DNA of 64,000 nt from JBFHER01 sp041584055 (GTDB lineage Bacteria > Bacteroidota > Bacteroidia > Bacteroidales > UBA5342), in contig JBFHER010000001.1 of NCBI GenBank assembly GCA_041584055.1, forward strand, positions 1-64,000, given 5' to 3'. Of this stretch, positions 9,196 through 18,103 are shown piece after piece (the first letter of the stretch is position 1; each line of letters opens with the position of its first letter). Made by a program: the position numbers and the translations under genes. The notes beneath the pieces were generated by a model. It did not search any database. It was not told the DNA's origin and saw nothing but the letters and a program-made list of their open reading frames with translations.

Positions 9196-11343
9196 ATGAA
9201 GAAAATTATTTGGGGATTATTTTTCCTTACAGTAATAGCAACAATTTATTCCTGTACAAATAGCAATGCTGAGATTGTCCAGGAAAATGATATTGTAAAA
9301 AAAGTAGTTGATCTTCGAAAGCAAATGACGCTGGAAGAGAAAATCGCGGAGTTAACTCAGGATGCACCTGCCAATGAACGACTGGGGATTCCATTGATGC
9401 GATACAGCGAATGTTTACATGGATTATGGCTGGACGATGCGACAAATTACCCACAGGCAATAGCCCTTGGTTCTACCTGGGAACCGGAATTAATACGTGA
9501 AATGACAACACAAATTGCAAAAGAGGCAAGAGCTGTTAATATAACCCACTGCTATTCTCCTAATTTAGATGTCATATCTGGTGACCCTCGCTATGGAAGA
9601 GTGGAAGAATCATATGGCGAAGATCCTTATTTAGTATCACGCATGGGGGTAGCTTTTATTCAGGGCTTACAGGGCATGGGCGCTGAACAATTTGATGAAA
9701 ATCACATTCTTGCCACTGCGAAACACTTTGTGGGCTACCCTGAAAATAGAAGGGGTATTAACGGCGGTTTTAGCGACATGTCAGAACGAAGGTTACGTGA
9801 GGTGTATCTGCCTCCATTTGAAGCAGCTGTAAAGGAAGCTCAAGTGGGGTGTATCATGCCTGGTCATCAGGATTTTAATGGTGTTCCTTGTCACATGAAC
9901 ACTTGGTTGATTAACGATGTTTTGAGAAATGAACTGGGGTTTAATGGTTTTATTGTCTCTGATAATAACGACGTTTTACGATTAAATACAATGCACTACA
10001 TTGCCGAAACGCCTACAAAAGCAGCTTTGCTTGGCTTACAAACGGGTATTGATATGGATTTGGTGATTGGTAAAAATCCTAATTTCTCCGCTTATACAAA
10101 TGAACGAATATTGGATACCATCCAAAAAAACAGAGCACTTGAAAAATACATAGATCAAAGTGTAGACCGTATTCTTACCGCGAAATATAAATTGGGTTTG
10201 TTTGAGAATATGGACAAAAAGCACAGTTTTAAAATTGTCAGTACACAAGAAAGCCAGGACCTTGCACTTAAGATTGCTCAAAAAGCAATTGTTTTGCTGA
10301 AGAATGAAAATAACCTTTTACCACTCGATAAAAGTAAGTTATCATCTGTCGCAGTTATAGGACCAAATGCAAAAGAAGTGGTTCGAAACGGAAAAATAAC
10401 TCAATTGGGAGGATATTCAGGCATGCCACCTTATTACACGTCGGTTTATGAAGGAATTGTAGATAAGCTGGATGGTAAAGTGAAGGTGAATTATGCGAAA
10501 GGATGTGATTTGACAAGTGATTCGAAAGCCGGTTTTGCTGAGGCCGTTGCGGCAGCACGAAAATCAGATGTTGTTGTTTTGGCCGTTGGAGGTTCCACAC
10601 TTACTTGCGGCGAAGGTGGTGATAGAGCCGACCTGGATTTGTTTGGTGTGCAGAACGAACTGGTGGAAGCCATTCATAAAACCGGAAAACCCATTGTTGT
10701 GGTTTTAATTAATGGACGACCGCTGACCATTAACTACATCGCTCAAAATATTCCGTCGATTCTTGAAACCTGGTACTTGGGAATGCGCAGTGGTGAAGCC
10801 ATTGCGGATGCACTGTTCGGGGATGTTAATCCTGGAGGGAAACTGACCGTTTCATTTCCAAGATCGGTTGGTCAGTTGCCTGTTACTTATCTGCAGCGCC
10901 CCGATTTTGTAGGCTCTGGAAAAGGGTTGTATCGCTTTAGTGATAAAACGCCCTTGTTCTCGTTTGGTTTTGGCCTTAGTTACACAACATTTGAATATGG
11001 AACGCCAACGCTTTCCAACGAGACCATTGAAAAAGATGGAAAATCAATCATTTCTGTGGCAATTAAAAATACAGGAACCCGTGTTGGGGATGAAGTTGTA
11101 CAAATGTATGTAAGGGATAATTATGCTTCAGTTGGCAGATATAATATGATGCTGAAGGGGTTCAAACGAGTTACGCTTAACCCGGGAGAAACAACAACGG
11201 TGAGTTTTGAATTAAATAGTGATAATCTTTCCTTGTTGAATCAAAATATGAAAAAAATAGTTGAACCGGGAGAGTTTACAATTTGTGTGGGCGCTTCATC
11301 AAGAGAAGAAGATCTTAAGCGTTGTACTTTAAAGGTTTTGTAA
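9196..11343 (+). CDS. Glycoside hydrolase family 3 lipoprotein
   Basis: A full-length 715-residue GH3 exo-glycosidase. The signal peptide ends in a lipobox (TIYSC, C20), so it should be membrane-anchored and face the periplasm or surface. The N-terminal barrel carries ECLHGL, KHFVGY and GFNGFIVSDNND with nucleophile D256. The C-terminal sandwich carries TCGEGGDR with candidate acid/base E473, then NGRPLTI, and a fibronectin-III-like domain follows (SFGFGLSYTTFEYG). It is a paralogue of the partial GH3 at the left edge and keeps the standard motifs that copy has lost. The family covers beta-glucosidase and beta-xylosidase activity, and I cannot choose between them. It is the first gene of the plus-strand series after the sensor. 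Confidence 0.95.
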   Translation: MKKIIWGLFFLTVIATIYSCTNSNAEIVQENDIVKKVVDLRKQMTLEEKIAELTQDAPANERLGIPLMRYSECLHGLWLDDATNYPQAIALGSTWEPELIREMTTQIAKEARAVNITHCYSPNLDVISGDPRYGRVEESYGEDPYLVSRMGVAFIQGLQGMGAEQFDENHILATAKHFVGYPENRRGINGGFSDMSERRLREVYLPPFEAAVKEAQVGCIMPGHQDFNGVPCHMNTWLINDVLRNELGFNGFIVSDNNDVLRLNTMHYIAETPTKAALLGLQTGIDMDLVIGKNPNFSAYTNERILDTIQKNRALEKYIDQSVDRILTAKYKLGLFENMDKKHSFKIVSTQESQDLALKIAQKAIVLLKNENNLLPLDKSKLSSVAVIGPNAKEVVRNGKITQLGGYSGMPPYYTSVYEGIVDKLDGKVKVNYAKGCDLTSDSKAGFAEAVAAARKSDVVVLAVGGSTLTCGEGGDRADLDLFGVQNELVEAIHKTGKPIVVVLINGRPLTINYIAQNIPSILETWYLGMRSGEAIADALFGDVNPGGKLTVSFPRSVGQLPVTYLQRPDFVGSGKGLYRFSDKTPLFSFGFGLSYTTFEYGTPTLSNETIEKDGKSIISVAIKNTGTRVGDEVVQMYVRDNYASVGRYNMMLKGFKRVTLNPGETTTVSFELNSDNLSLLNQNMKKIVEPGEFTICVGASSREEDLKRCTLKVL

Positions 11344-11702
11344 TAGATTCTTTTCGACAAGTGAAGAAATAAACCTGCATAATTTGATCAGGCGCCAGGT
11401 GTGGCACTGTTTATTATAAGTGTTTTATAAAGAGTTCTTTATTTATTGTTTTATGTCTCTAAAATTCAGTTTGGTTCCCATAAGGATAACCTTTTATTGA
11501 ATCAGTTTTAGACAAAGAAATACCGATGTATCATGGAAGCTGTGAAGCCATGATTCATGGTGATGCATAAGTTCAATCTTGACTATAATTTTAAGAATAT
11601 TGACGAAATGGTTTATTTGAAATTTAGTGTTTGATTGTACTTTGCACTCTTGTTAAAAGGCTTGGTAAAGCCGAATTTTTTTAACCAATTATTATACACA
11701 TT
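11344..11702. promoter_or_regulatory. Intergenic region upstream of the lamin-tail gene
   Basis: No gene is seen in these 359 bases. A hairpin with arms ATCATGG (11530-11536) and CCATGAT (11548-11554) has no T-run. TACTTTGCA at 11638-11646 resembles a Bacteroidota -7 element one base short, about 55 bases before the start of the next gene. The length suggests a separate promoter for the lamin-tail gene. Confidence 0.35.
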
Positions 11703-14700
11703 ATGAAAAAAAACTACTTATTGTTTTTTATAGCCTTGATGGCTATTCAGATCAACTCGTATGCCGAGCGTATTAACGTACCTGGGCTGGCAGTTCCAAA
11801 ACTAATTATTACCGAAGTACGGCCGGATGCTGCAGCGACTGCTTATGTTGAGATTACAAACATGGGCGACACTGCAATTAACCTGGAGCCGTTTACCTTG
11901 CATTCAGTTCATTATAATACTAGATGTACTGAATACTCTGACAGTGCTATTTCTTTTAATCGCCTGAACGATGCTGTGGATGGAACCATTGGTAAAGTGT
12001 ATCTGGAAGGGATCCTTCAACCTGGTGAATCTTATGTTGTTGCCAACGTATGGGATGCCGATAATGCAAGAGGTTCGGGCATTCCGAATCACAACATTGC
12101 GATTGCCCAGATTGGGAACCAGTTTTCTCATATTAACGAGCAGTTCAATACAAACGGGTGGATTAATAAACCTGAATGGCAATGTTTTGGTCGCGATTCT
12201 GTATCCGCAAAAAAATTCGCTTTTTTACGTGCAGAAGAAACAGCTGGTTATTTAATTCATTGGGTATATACGACCGATAGCGCCACCGTTGATTCAACGT
12301 ATATCGATCAATTCAACCATTATTGGTACCCGGACGAAAATGCTGCGATAGGTTTCAATAGTTCCAGTAAAGGACCCTGGACTTTCCCAATCGCAGGTGT
12401 TGTTGATGCAACTACAACGAGTGTTATGGTACGAAAGGCAAATGTTACGCAAGGGAACCTGAATTGGAACCAATCCAGGGGTACCGATGCAACAACATCT
12501 GAATGGTTAGTGATCCCCAAAAATACATCTAAACAATTGGCTTTTACTACTGTAGGTATTCATGGTGGCGTTCATGACCTTGATTATACAGCCAAAGATC
12601 CTTCGAAAATAATTGTTGATGAAGGCGCTGCTACGATTTCAGTGCCATGGGAAATGGTTCGTGGTGATTCTCTTTCACGTTATTTCAATTTAGGTGAAGG
12701 AATGGGATGGTCTTACGATCTGGTTGGTGTATTTGAGGACACTGCTTCTTACATTGCCCGTACGGGTGATAAGTTTGGCTTTTATGCCGTGGGAAATGAG
12801 GTGAAGAAAAAAGAATTTACACTTCAGGTGCGTGATGCAGAAGCGGATGTTGCCCTGGTTTTCCCAAAACGTCGTTTGATGATTGATGAAGAGATCGTGA
12901 TAGATCCTTTGTCAGGTGTTGAGGATACAATTTTTACAAGATATTGGTCAAATGGTTACGTTTATGCTTTGTCTGAAGGGCCTGAGATCGATTCCATCAT
13001 TAATGTGTCTTATGCAACGCGCATCGATAGTTTGCTTAAGTATCTGGATAAGCCGGAAAAGGCCAGCTGGGAAATTGTTTTCGAGGATGGCAATGAGCGT
13101 ATTGATCTAAAATTTGGGGATAAGCTGAAAGTGACATCTGAAAATGGAGCAGTATCAAAAGAGTATTTTATAGCTGTGTCAGATCATGTTCAAAGTAACA
13201 ATGCACTACTCCAAACAGTAACATGGCCGGATGTTAATAAGGATTTATATCCAAGATGGAATGTTGGTGATACGCTTCCTGAATTTACACCATTAAAAAC
13301 AGAATATATTGTTGAGTTACGCTATGATGCTAAGCAAATTCCTGCTTTCCAATTTAAAAAACAGGATGTAAGAGCCAAAATAAGTGTTAAAAATGCTGTT
13401 GACGTTGATGGCACAAGAGAACAACGTACAACTATTGTGACTGTTACTTCTGAAAGTGATACTATTTCATTAACTTACAATTTTGAATTTAGAAAGCAAG
13501 GTGTACCTGTACAACCAAATAACGCAGAACCTTTTATTTCAGAAATGGTTTGGAACGTTAATACGCAGGGATGTGCCGTTGAAATTTATAATCCGGGTAC
13601 AGAAGATTTGGATTTGAGCAGATACATGTTTGTGGCAGGAGCAACCAGTCAAACATGGCAGGAAGCTGTAGAAACCCTTGTGTCTGATGCACAATTCACT
13701 AGTACGGATGGTATTAAAATTTACCAAACGCATTATGTTCCATCCAAGCGATGGGCTGCAGATGGCAGCGTTGAGGAATGGTCAGCCATCCCGAATGAAG
13801 AGAATCCGTTTGTTGGGAAAGGATTCTTAAAAGATGATAACCAAACGGATCCCTGGGTAGCTGGTAAAGATGTTTGGGTGATGGGCGTAGGTACAAGTAT
13901 GGCTGCATCACAAGTTAAAATCAGACAGGAATCAGACTTTATTTTCAGAGGTGCTGCAGATGACGGAACGACATTCGCCTGGGATGAAACCAAGATTCTT
14001 CATAGGGAGACACCTATATGGAACGATCCACGTCATAATATGTGGTTGTTGAAAGTACTCAATGATTCAATCCTGGAAGGAACCATGGATGTAAGAGATG
14101 CTACCCAATATGAGCTGATAGACCGTTTTGAGGTGATAGGAGATACCATTGCAGGTAGAGAATGCAAAGGTAAAAACTGGAACCTGATCCGGAAACCACA
14201 CGTTACAAAAGGAAATCTGGAACGCATTGGTGGAGCAAGTTCAACACCTGAAAGTTCGGAATGGATTTTAAGAAAAGGAACTGACGCGGGTGTTGGTGAT
14301 GTAAATATGGTTGCCAATGTGGGAATCCATACCATGGATCCTGTAACAAACTTTTTGTCTACCGTTACATCCCTTAAGTTTATTGTGACACCAGGTTACA
14401 GAGGTGACAACCTTTCAATTACAGGTAACATTGCAGATTATACACCAACAACAATGGCTGCACTGTTAGATAAAGCTGATGAAAGCCAAACGTTCGAATT
14501 TAAACGAGGTGAAACAGTGTTAGCAGCAGATCAAAACCTTGCAGACGCGGATGTTTTGGTCGTAGCTTCAGGCGATGGAACTGCAGTTACCAATTATAAA
14601 TTAATCAACTCGCCTTTGGATGCCAATACATCATTAATGGCCAAAGATGGTTCAGGGCTTACTGTGGCAGGTAATAAGGTAAGTGGAGTTACACCTGGTA

Positions 14701-15416
14701 TGACAATCAGAGAAGCTGTTTCCATGTTAGAAGTTGGAGAAAAGTCCATTATGAATGTGATTGATTTTACCGGTGCTTTGCAGCCATTAAAAATGCATAA
14801 TTTAGACTCTTTGGTGAATGATGTCTACCTGAGTGATAAGGTATTTATTGAAGTAGTTGCTGAGAATAACGATAAAGTAGTTTATAGTTTTGACTTTGGT
14901 TTAGCAAGTAATGAAGCCATCCTTTTCTCTAATTTCCTAATGATAGATCAGGATAAACGGATGATTATGGAATTGCCTGTGAACGTAACTGCACCTGGCA
15001 TGCTTGCATTGGTGTTTGCAAACGAAGGCGCTGCTGTAAGAATTCTTGACAAAGCTGGTTTTGTTCGCGAAACAGGATTCATGAACGTTGATGATGTGAT
15101 AGAAGTTACTGCACCTGACGGCGTGTCAATCGTGAAATATTATTTTACAATGGAACAAGCAACCAGCATTCGCAAACAGAAAGCTGAATCAGGATTGTCG
15201 CTAGAGTTATTCCCGAACCCAGTGAGCAGTGTGCTAAACATCAGGGGGATTGAATTGGCTTCTGTGAATGTGTATTCTCTTTCAGGTGCTATCATGCTGT
15301 CAGAAACAGCTTATAGTCAAAGAGTGAATGTAGAAAACTTACCTTCCGGTATGTATCTGATTCAAATGACTGATGTAAACGGTAAGGTTTCTGTAGGTAA
15401 ATTCCTGAAGAAGTAA
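11703..15416 (+). CDS. Large secreted protein with lamin tail domains and a T9SS sorting domain
   Basis: A 1237-residue exported protein with a signal peptide (MKKNYLLFFIALMAIQINSYA) and a canonical type A T9SS tail (LELFPNPVSSVLNIRG ... NLPSGMYLIQM ... KFLKK). Residues about 33-170 (LIITEVRPDAAATAYVEI) and about 610-740 (PFISEMVWNVNTQGCAVEIYNPG) look like lamin tail domains, Ig-like folds found on surface proteins and some extracellular enzymes. Between and after them are further beta-rich segments. I see no catalytic domain or nuclease motif. It lies between the GH3 gene and the SusCD block and is followed by a strong terminator, so it is probably its own unit. A structural or glycan-binding surface role is an inference. 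Confidence 0.8.
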   Translation: MKKNYLLFFIALMAIQINSYAERINVPGLAVPKLIITEVRPDAAATAYVEITNMGDTAINLEPFTLHSVHYNTRCTEYSDSAISFNRLNDAVDGTIGKVYLEGILQPGESYVVANVWDADNARGSGIPNHNIAIAQIGNQFSHINEQFNTNGWINKPEWQCFGRDSVSAKKFAFLRAEETAGYLIHWVYTTDSATVDSTYIDQFNHYWYPDENAAIGFNSSSKGPWTFPIAGVVDATTTSVMVRKANVTQGNLNWNQSRGTDATTSEWLVIPKNTSKQLAFTTVGIHGGVHDLDYTAKDPSKIIVDEGAATISVPWEMVRGDSLSRYFNLGEGMGWSYDLVGVFEDTASYIARTGDKFGFYAVGNEVKKKEFTLQVRDAEADVALVFPKRRLMIDEEIVIDPLSGVEDTIFTRYWSNGYVYALSEGPEIDSIINVSYATRIDSLLKYLDKPEKASWEIVFEDGNERIDLKFGDKLKVTSENGAVSKEYFIAVSDHVQSNNALLQTVTWPDVNKDLYPRWNVGDTLPEFTPLKTEYIVELRYDAKQIPAFQFKKQDVRAKISVKNAVDVDGTREQRTTIVTVTSESDTISLTYNFEFRKQGVPVQPNNAEPFISEMVWNVNTQGCAVEIYNPGTEDLDLSRYMFVAGATSQTWQEAVETLVSDAQFTSTDGIKIYQTHYVPSKRWAADGSVEEWSAIPNEENPFVGKGFLKDDNQTDPWVAGKDVWVMGVGTSMAASQVKIRQESDFIFRGAADDGTTFAWDETKILHRETPIWNDPRHNMWLLKVLNDSILEGTMDVRDATQYELIDRFEVIGDTIAGRECKGKNWNLIRKPHVTKGNLERIGGASSTPESSEWILRKGTDAGVGDVNMVANVGIHTMDPVTNFLSTVTSLKFIVTPGYRGDNLSITGNIADYTPTTMAALLDKADESQTFEFKRGETVLAADQNLADADVLVVASGDGTAVTNYKLINSPLDANTSLMAKDGSGLTVAGNKVSGVTPGMTIREAVSMLEVGEKSIMNVIDFTGALQPLKMHNLDSLVNDVYLSDKVFIEVVAENNDKVVYSFDFGLASNEAILFSNFLMIDQDKRMIMELPVNVTAPGMLALVFANEGAAVRILDKAGFVRETGFMNVDDVIEVTAPDGVSIVKYYFTMEQATSIRKQKAESGLSLELFPNPVSSVLNIRGIELASVNVYSLSGAIMLSETAYSQRVNVENLPSGMYLIQMTDVNGKVSVGKFLKK

Positions 15417-15448
15417 ACCTTAAATGTATAAAAGTTAAAATGGAAAAT

Positions 15449-15490
15449 AATCGAGGTCAGATGAAAAGCTTGACTCTGGCCTCGATTTTT
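15449..15490 (+). terminator. Rho-independent terminator after the lamin-tail gene
   Basis: AATCGAGGTCAGA (15449-15461) pairs with TCTGGCCTCGATT (15475-15487) over 13 bp with a single G.U pair. The stem runs into a T-run ending at 15490. It starts 33 bases after the stop codon. Confidence 0.88.
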
Positions 15491-15803
15491 AAATTAAGTT
15501 GAGTCTCAAGCAAAACGCGTTGTAAACAGTCGTGTTGCACAATTGGAAGTTTAGATTACGAGATTTAATACAACAAAAAAGAGATGTGGATATCAATCCT
15601 ATGTATTGAATTTTTCATTTTAGTAACTTTTTTCACCAGATGCTTCGATGAAAAATTAGAGTCCGCTAGTAAATAGCGTACTTTTTACAAATCATTAGAT
15701 TATCCAATCAAAACATTCAGGTTAAGCTGAAATATTTTTGGAAGAAAAGATTATCAAGAATTATAACTTAGGAACTCTGGTGAATCGTTTGAAAAAAAAA
15801 ATT
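15491..15803. promoter_or_regulatory. Leader region of the FAS1/SusCD block
   Basis: About 310 bases without a gene lie between a strong terminator and the first uptake gene, so a promoter is expected here. TATTTTTG at 15733-15740 fits the -7 consensus TAnnTTTG exactly, but no TTG sits at the right distance upstream. A TTG-started extension of the next ORF begins inside this region and is not preferred. Confidence 0.3.
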
Positions 15804-18059
15804 ATGACAGTCATGAATCAAAAAAAGAAGCAATTTTTTACACCCTTACTACTAGGGGTGCTTGTTGTTTCGTTTTGCACATCTTGTGTTGATGATAGAT
15901 TTGAGAATATAGATAAGTACCAGCGACCTGAACGGTTGGATGGGAAACTCTATACGCAAATATCAAATCAGGAAAACATGTCCATTTTTTCTCAATTTAT
16001 GGAGGACATAGGATATGACAAGGTGGTGGATAAAACAGGTACTTATGCTGCCTTTGTCCCGGATGATGATGCAATGAAAACCTACCTGATGGATACGTAT
16101 GGCACTTCAGATCCCCGTGCAATCGATTCCACTGTTAAAAATGATATTGTAAAATATCACATCATTCAAATGCCATGGAGTAAAGCGCAATTGCAAAGTC
16201 TTTCTTCACTTGGGTGGATTAACCTGGATGATGTGTCCAACAATAAGCCTAGCGCATTTAAACGTAGAACTTTATTGCGCGAGCAAAATAAAACATATAA
16301 AATACAACGATTTTTGTCCGGAACTGAACCCTACGATATAATACTTCCTGACAATGCGTCATCTTCCACTACCCGGACTGTGTTTACCAGTTCACAAAAA
16401 TATGTCCCTCTGTTTTTCGATGGATTTATGAATGCGAGGGGCTTAAATTCTGAAGACTACCATTTTTATTTTAACAGACCTTACGAAACAGGCGAATTAT
16501 TTTATGCCAATTCAAAGGTTGTTGGAGAGGAAATGTTTGCAGAAAATGGATTTGTATATTCAATTGATCAGGTTGTAGAACCCTTAAAGAATGCCGAGCA
16601 GTTGTTGGAAGATGGGCCGTATTCTAAATTTTTACAATTAATTCACAATAATTCTGTATTTCGTTACAATCAGGAAGCAACCCAGGCCCAGGAGGGGGCT
16701 GGCGAGGGAGCTGTTGTAAAGGACCTCTATGATTTATATTACACCAATAGTTTTCCCATAAACATTCATGAAGAACTGGTAGGGTCAAGTACTTCAACTG
16801 TAGAACTTCATCGTGGATTATTGGCACCAACCAATGAGGCTATGGACGACATATTTGATGCATATTTGAAAGGGTGGGGAAGTTCATGGAATTCCGTACC
16901 TGCCAATATACAGCTCATGTTTGTAAATACGCATATGTCAACTGAGGGTGTTTATTTAAAAGATTTCAATGCAGGTTTTTACAATGCTTCAGGTGATGTT
17001 GTCACAGGTGAAGATTTTGAGGTAGAAAATGCCAGCTTTGGAAGCAATAGTACATTTGTGGGATTAAAAAAAGCAATTGTGCCACGGTATTTTTCAAGTG
17101 TATCCGCTCCGTTGGTTTTAAATCCAACCTATAACTCCTTTTTTGGTGCTTTCATAGGGGTGAATCTACTTTCTGCCCTGAAAGATCCTGCCACTGATTT
17201 TTCATTGTTTATTGTAGATAATCAGTCTTTAGCACTTGATTCTTCATTGTTTGTTGCTGAATTACCAAATGGGAGATTTCAGATTTTGGCCTACGACCAT
17301 CAGGAAGAAAAGCTTGTTAACATGTTAGGAAGTGAATACAAAGGCATCTTTAAGCGTAGATTGTTTGGTCAGATTGGGGTACAACCGATATTAGGGCTGG
17401 CAAAACGTGAGTTTGTAGAAACGCTGGATGGCCGTCATATTGTGGTGCAGAATGATACTGTCTCCGGAGGAGCTCCATCACAGTTTGGCTTTAATTCTGG
17501 TCGGGATACAACCGTTGTTTTTACCGAAATAGCCGATTTTCCAATCACCAATGGCCACGTTTATGAATGTGATGGTTGGTTTGAATTCCCAACAAAGAAT
17601 ACCTATGAATATTTAAGAAATACGAAATTCCTAACCTTACTAAATAAAGTTGGGCTTGCAAGTACTTTGAATCAACGGCTCACCTTTATGGATCCAACCG
17701 AGCGTTATACAATATTCGTACCTTCAGATGCTGCCTTAAATAGTATTCAGGTGGATACGCTTTCGTTGGTGGAAATAAAAAAACTTGTGAGTTTTCACAT
17801 TGTGAAAGGAGAGTTGATTTTTACAGATGGCCGATTGCCGCAGAAGGCTTATCGTACACTTGATAATCAGTTTCTAAATCTTAATCCTCAGCCTGATAAC
17901 CTGCTGATATTAGACAAGAATAATGATGTGTATTATGATAAGTTAGTATTGTCCTCCAGGTCGAATTTAATGGGAATGTACCAGCAAAACCTTTCTGAAA
18001 AGTACTATTTATCAAATGCTGTGGTGCATCAAATCGATGCAGTTATTCTGCCTTATTAG
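15804..18059 (+). CDS. Fasciclin (FAS1) domain lipoprotein 1
   Basis: About 751 residues from the ATG at 15804. A longer frame from a TTG exists but would put an odd basic extension before the signal peptide. The N-terminus ends in a lipobox (SFCTSC, C28), so it is a lipoprotein, probably at the cell surface. Two FAS1-like units are visible: an N-terminal one (MSIFSQFMEDIGYDKVV ... TYAAFVPDDDAM) and a C-terminal one (TKFLTLLNKVGL ... YTIFVPSDAALNSI ... SFHIVKGEL). A divergent central stretch (about 260-560) may hold one or more degenerate copies. FAS1 domains mediate adhesion and ligand binding. It sits 44 bases before susC-like gene 1 and probably acts as an accessory surface glycan-binding protein, in the place SusE/SusF-type proteins occupy in other loci. 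Confidence 0.87.
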   Translation: MTVMNQKKKQFFTPLLLGVLVVSFCTSCVDDRFENIDKYQRPERLDGKLYTQISNQENMSIFSQFMEDIGYDKVVDKTGTYAAFVPDDDAMKTYLMDTYGTSDPRAIDSTVKNDIVKYHIIQMPWSKAQLQSLSSLGWINLDDVSNNKPSAFKRRTLLREQNKTYKIQRFLSGTEPYDIILPDNASSSTTRTVFTSSQKYVPLFFDGFMNARGLNSEDYHFYFNRPYETGELFYANSKVVGEEMFAENGFVYSIDQVVEPLKNAEQLLEDGPYSKFLQLIHNNSVFRYNQEATQAQEGAGEGAVVKDLYDLYYTNSFPINIHEELVGSSTSTVELHRGLLAPTNEAMDDIFDAYLKGWGSSWNSVPANIQLMFVNTHMSTEGVYLKDFNAGFYNASGDVVTGEDFEVENASFGSNSTFVGLKKAIVPRYFSSVSAPLVLNPTYNSFFGAFIGVNLLSALKDPATDFSLFIVDNQSLALDSSLFVAELPNGRFQILAYDHQEEKLVNMLGSEYKGIFKRRLFGQIGVQPILGLAKREFVETLDGRHIVVQNDTVSGGAPSQFGFNSGRDTTVVFTEIADFPITNGHVYECDGWFEFPTKNTYEYLRNTKFLTLLNKVGLASTLNQRLTFMDPTERYTIFVPSDAALNSIQVDTLSLVEIKKLVSFHIVKGELIFTDGRLPQKAYRTLDNQFLNLNPQPDNLLILDKNNDVYYDKLVLSSRSNLMGMYQQNLSEKYYLSNAVVHQIDAVILPY

Positions 18060-18103
18060 AGGATGTTACGCTTGCAAAATTGTAAAAAGATTAAATTAAA
18101 AAT

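Noticed and set aside
15733..15740. Exact TAnnTTTG match as promoter of the FAS1/SusCD block
   Set aside because: No TTG element occurs at the expected distance upstream and the region is AT-rich, so a chance match is likely.
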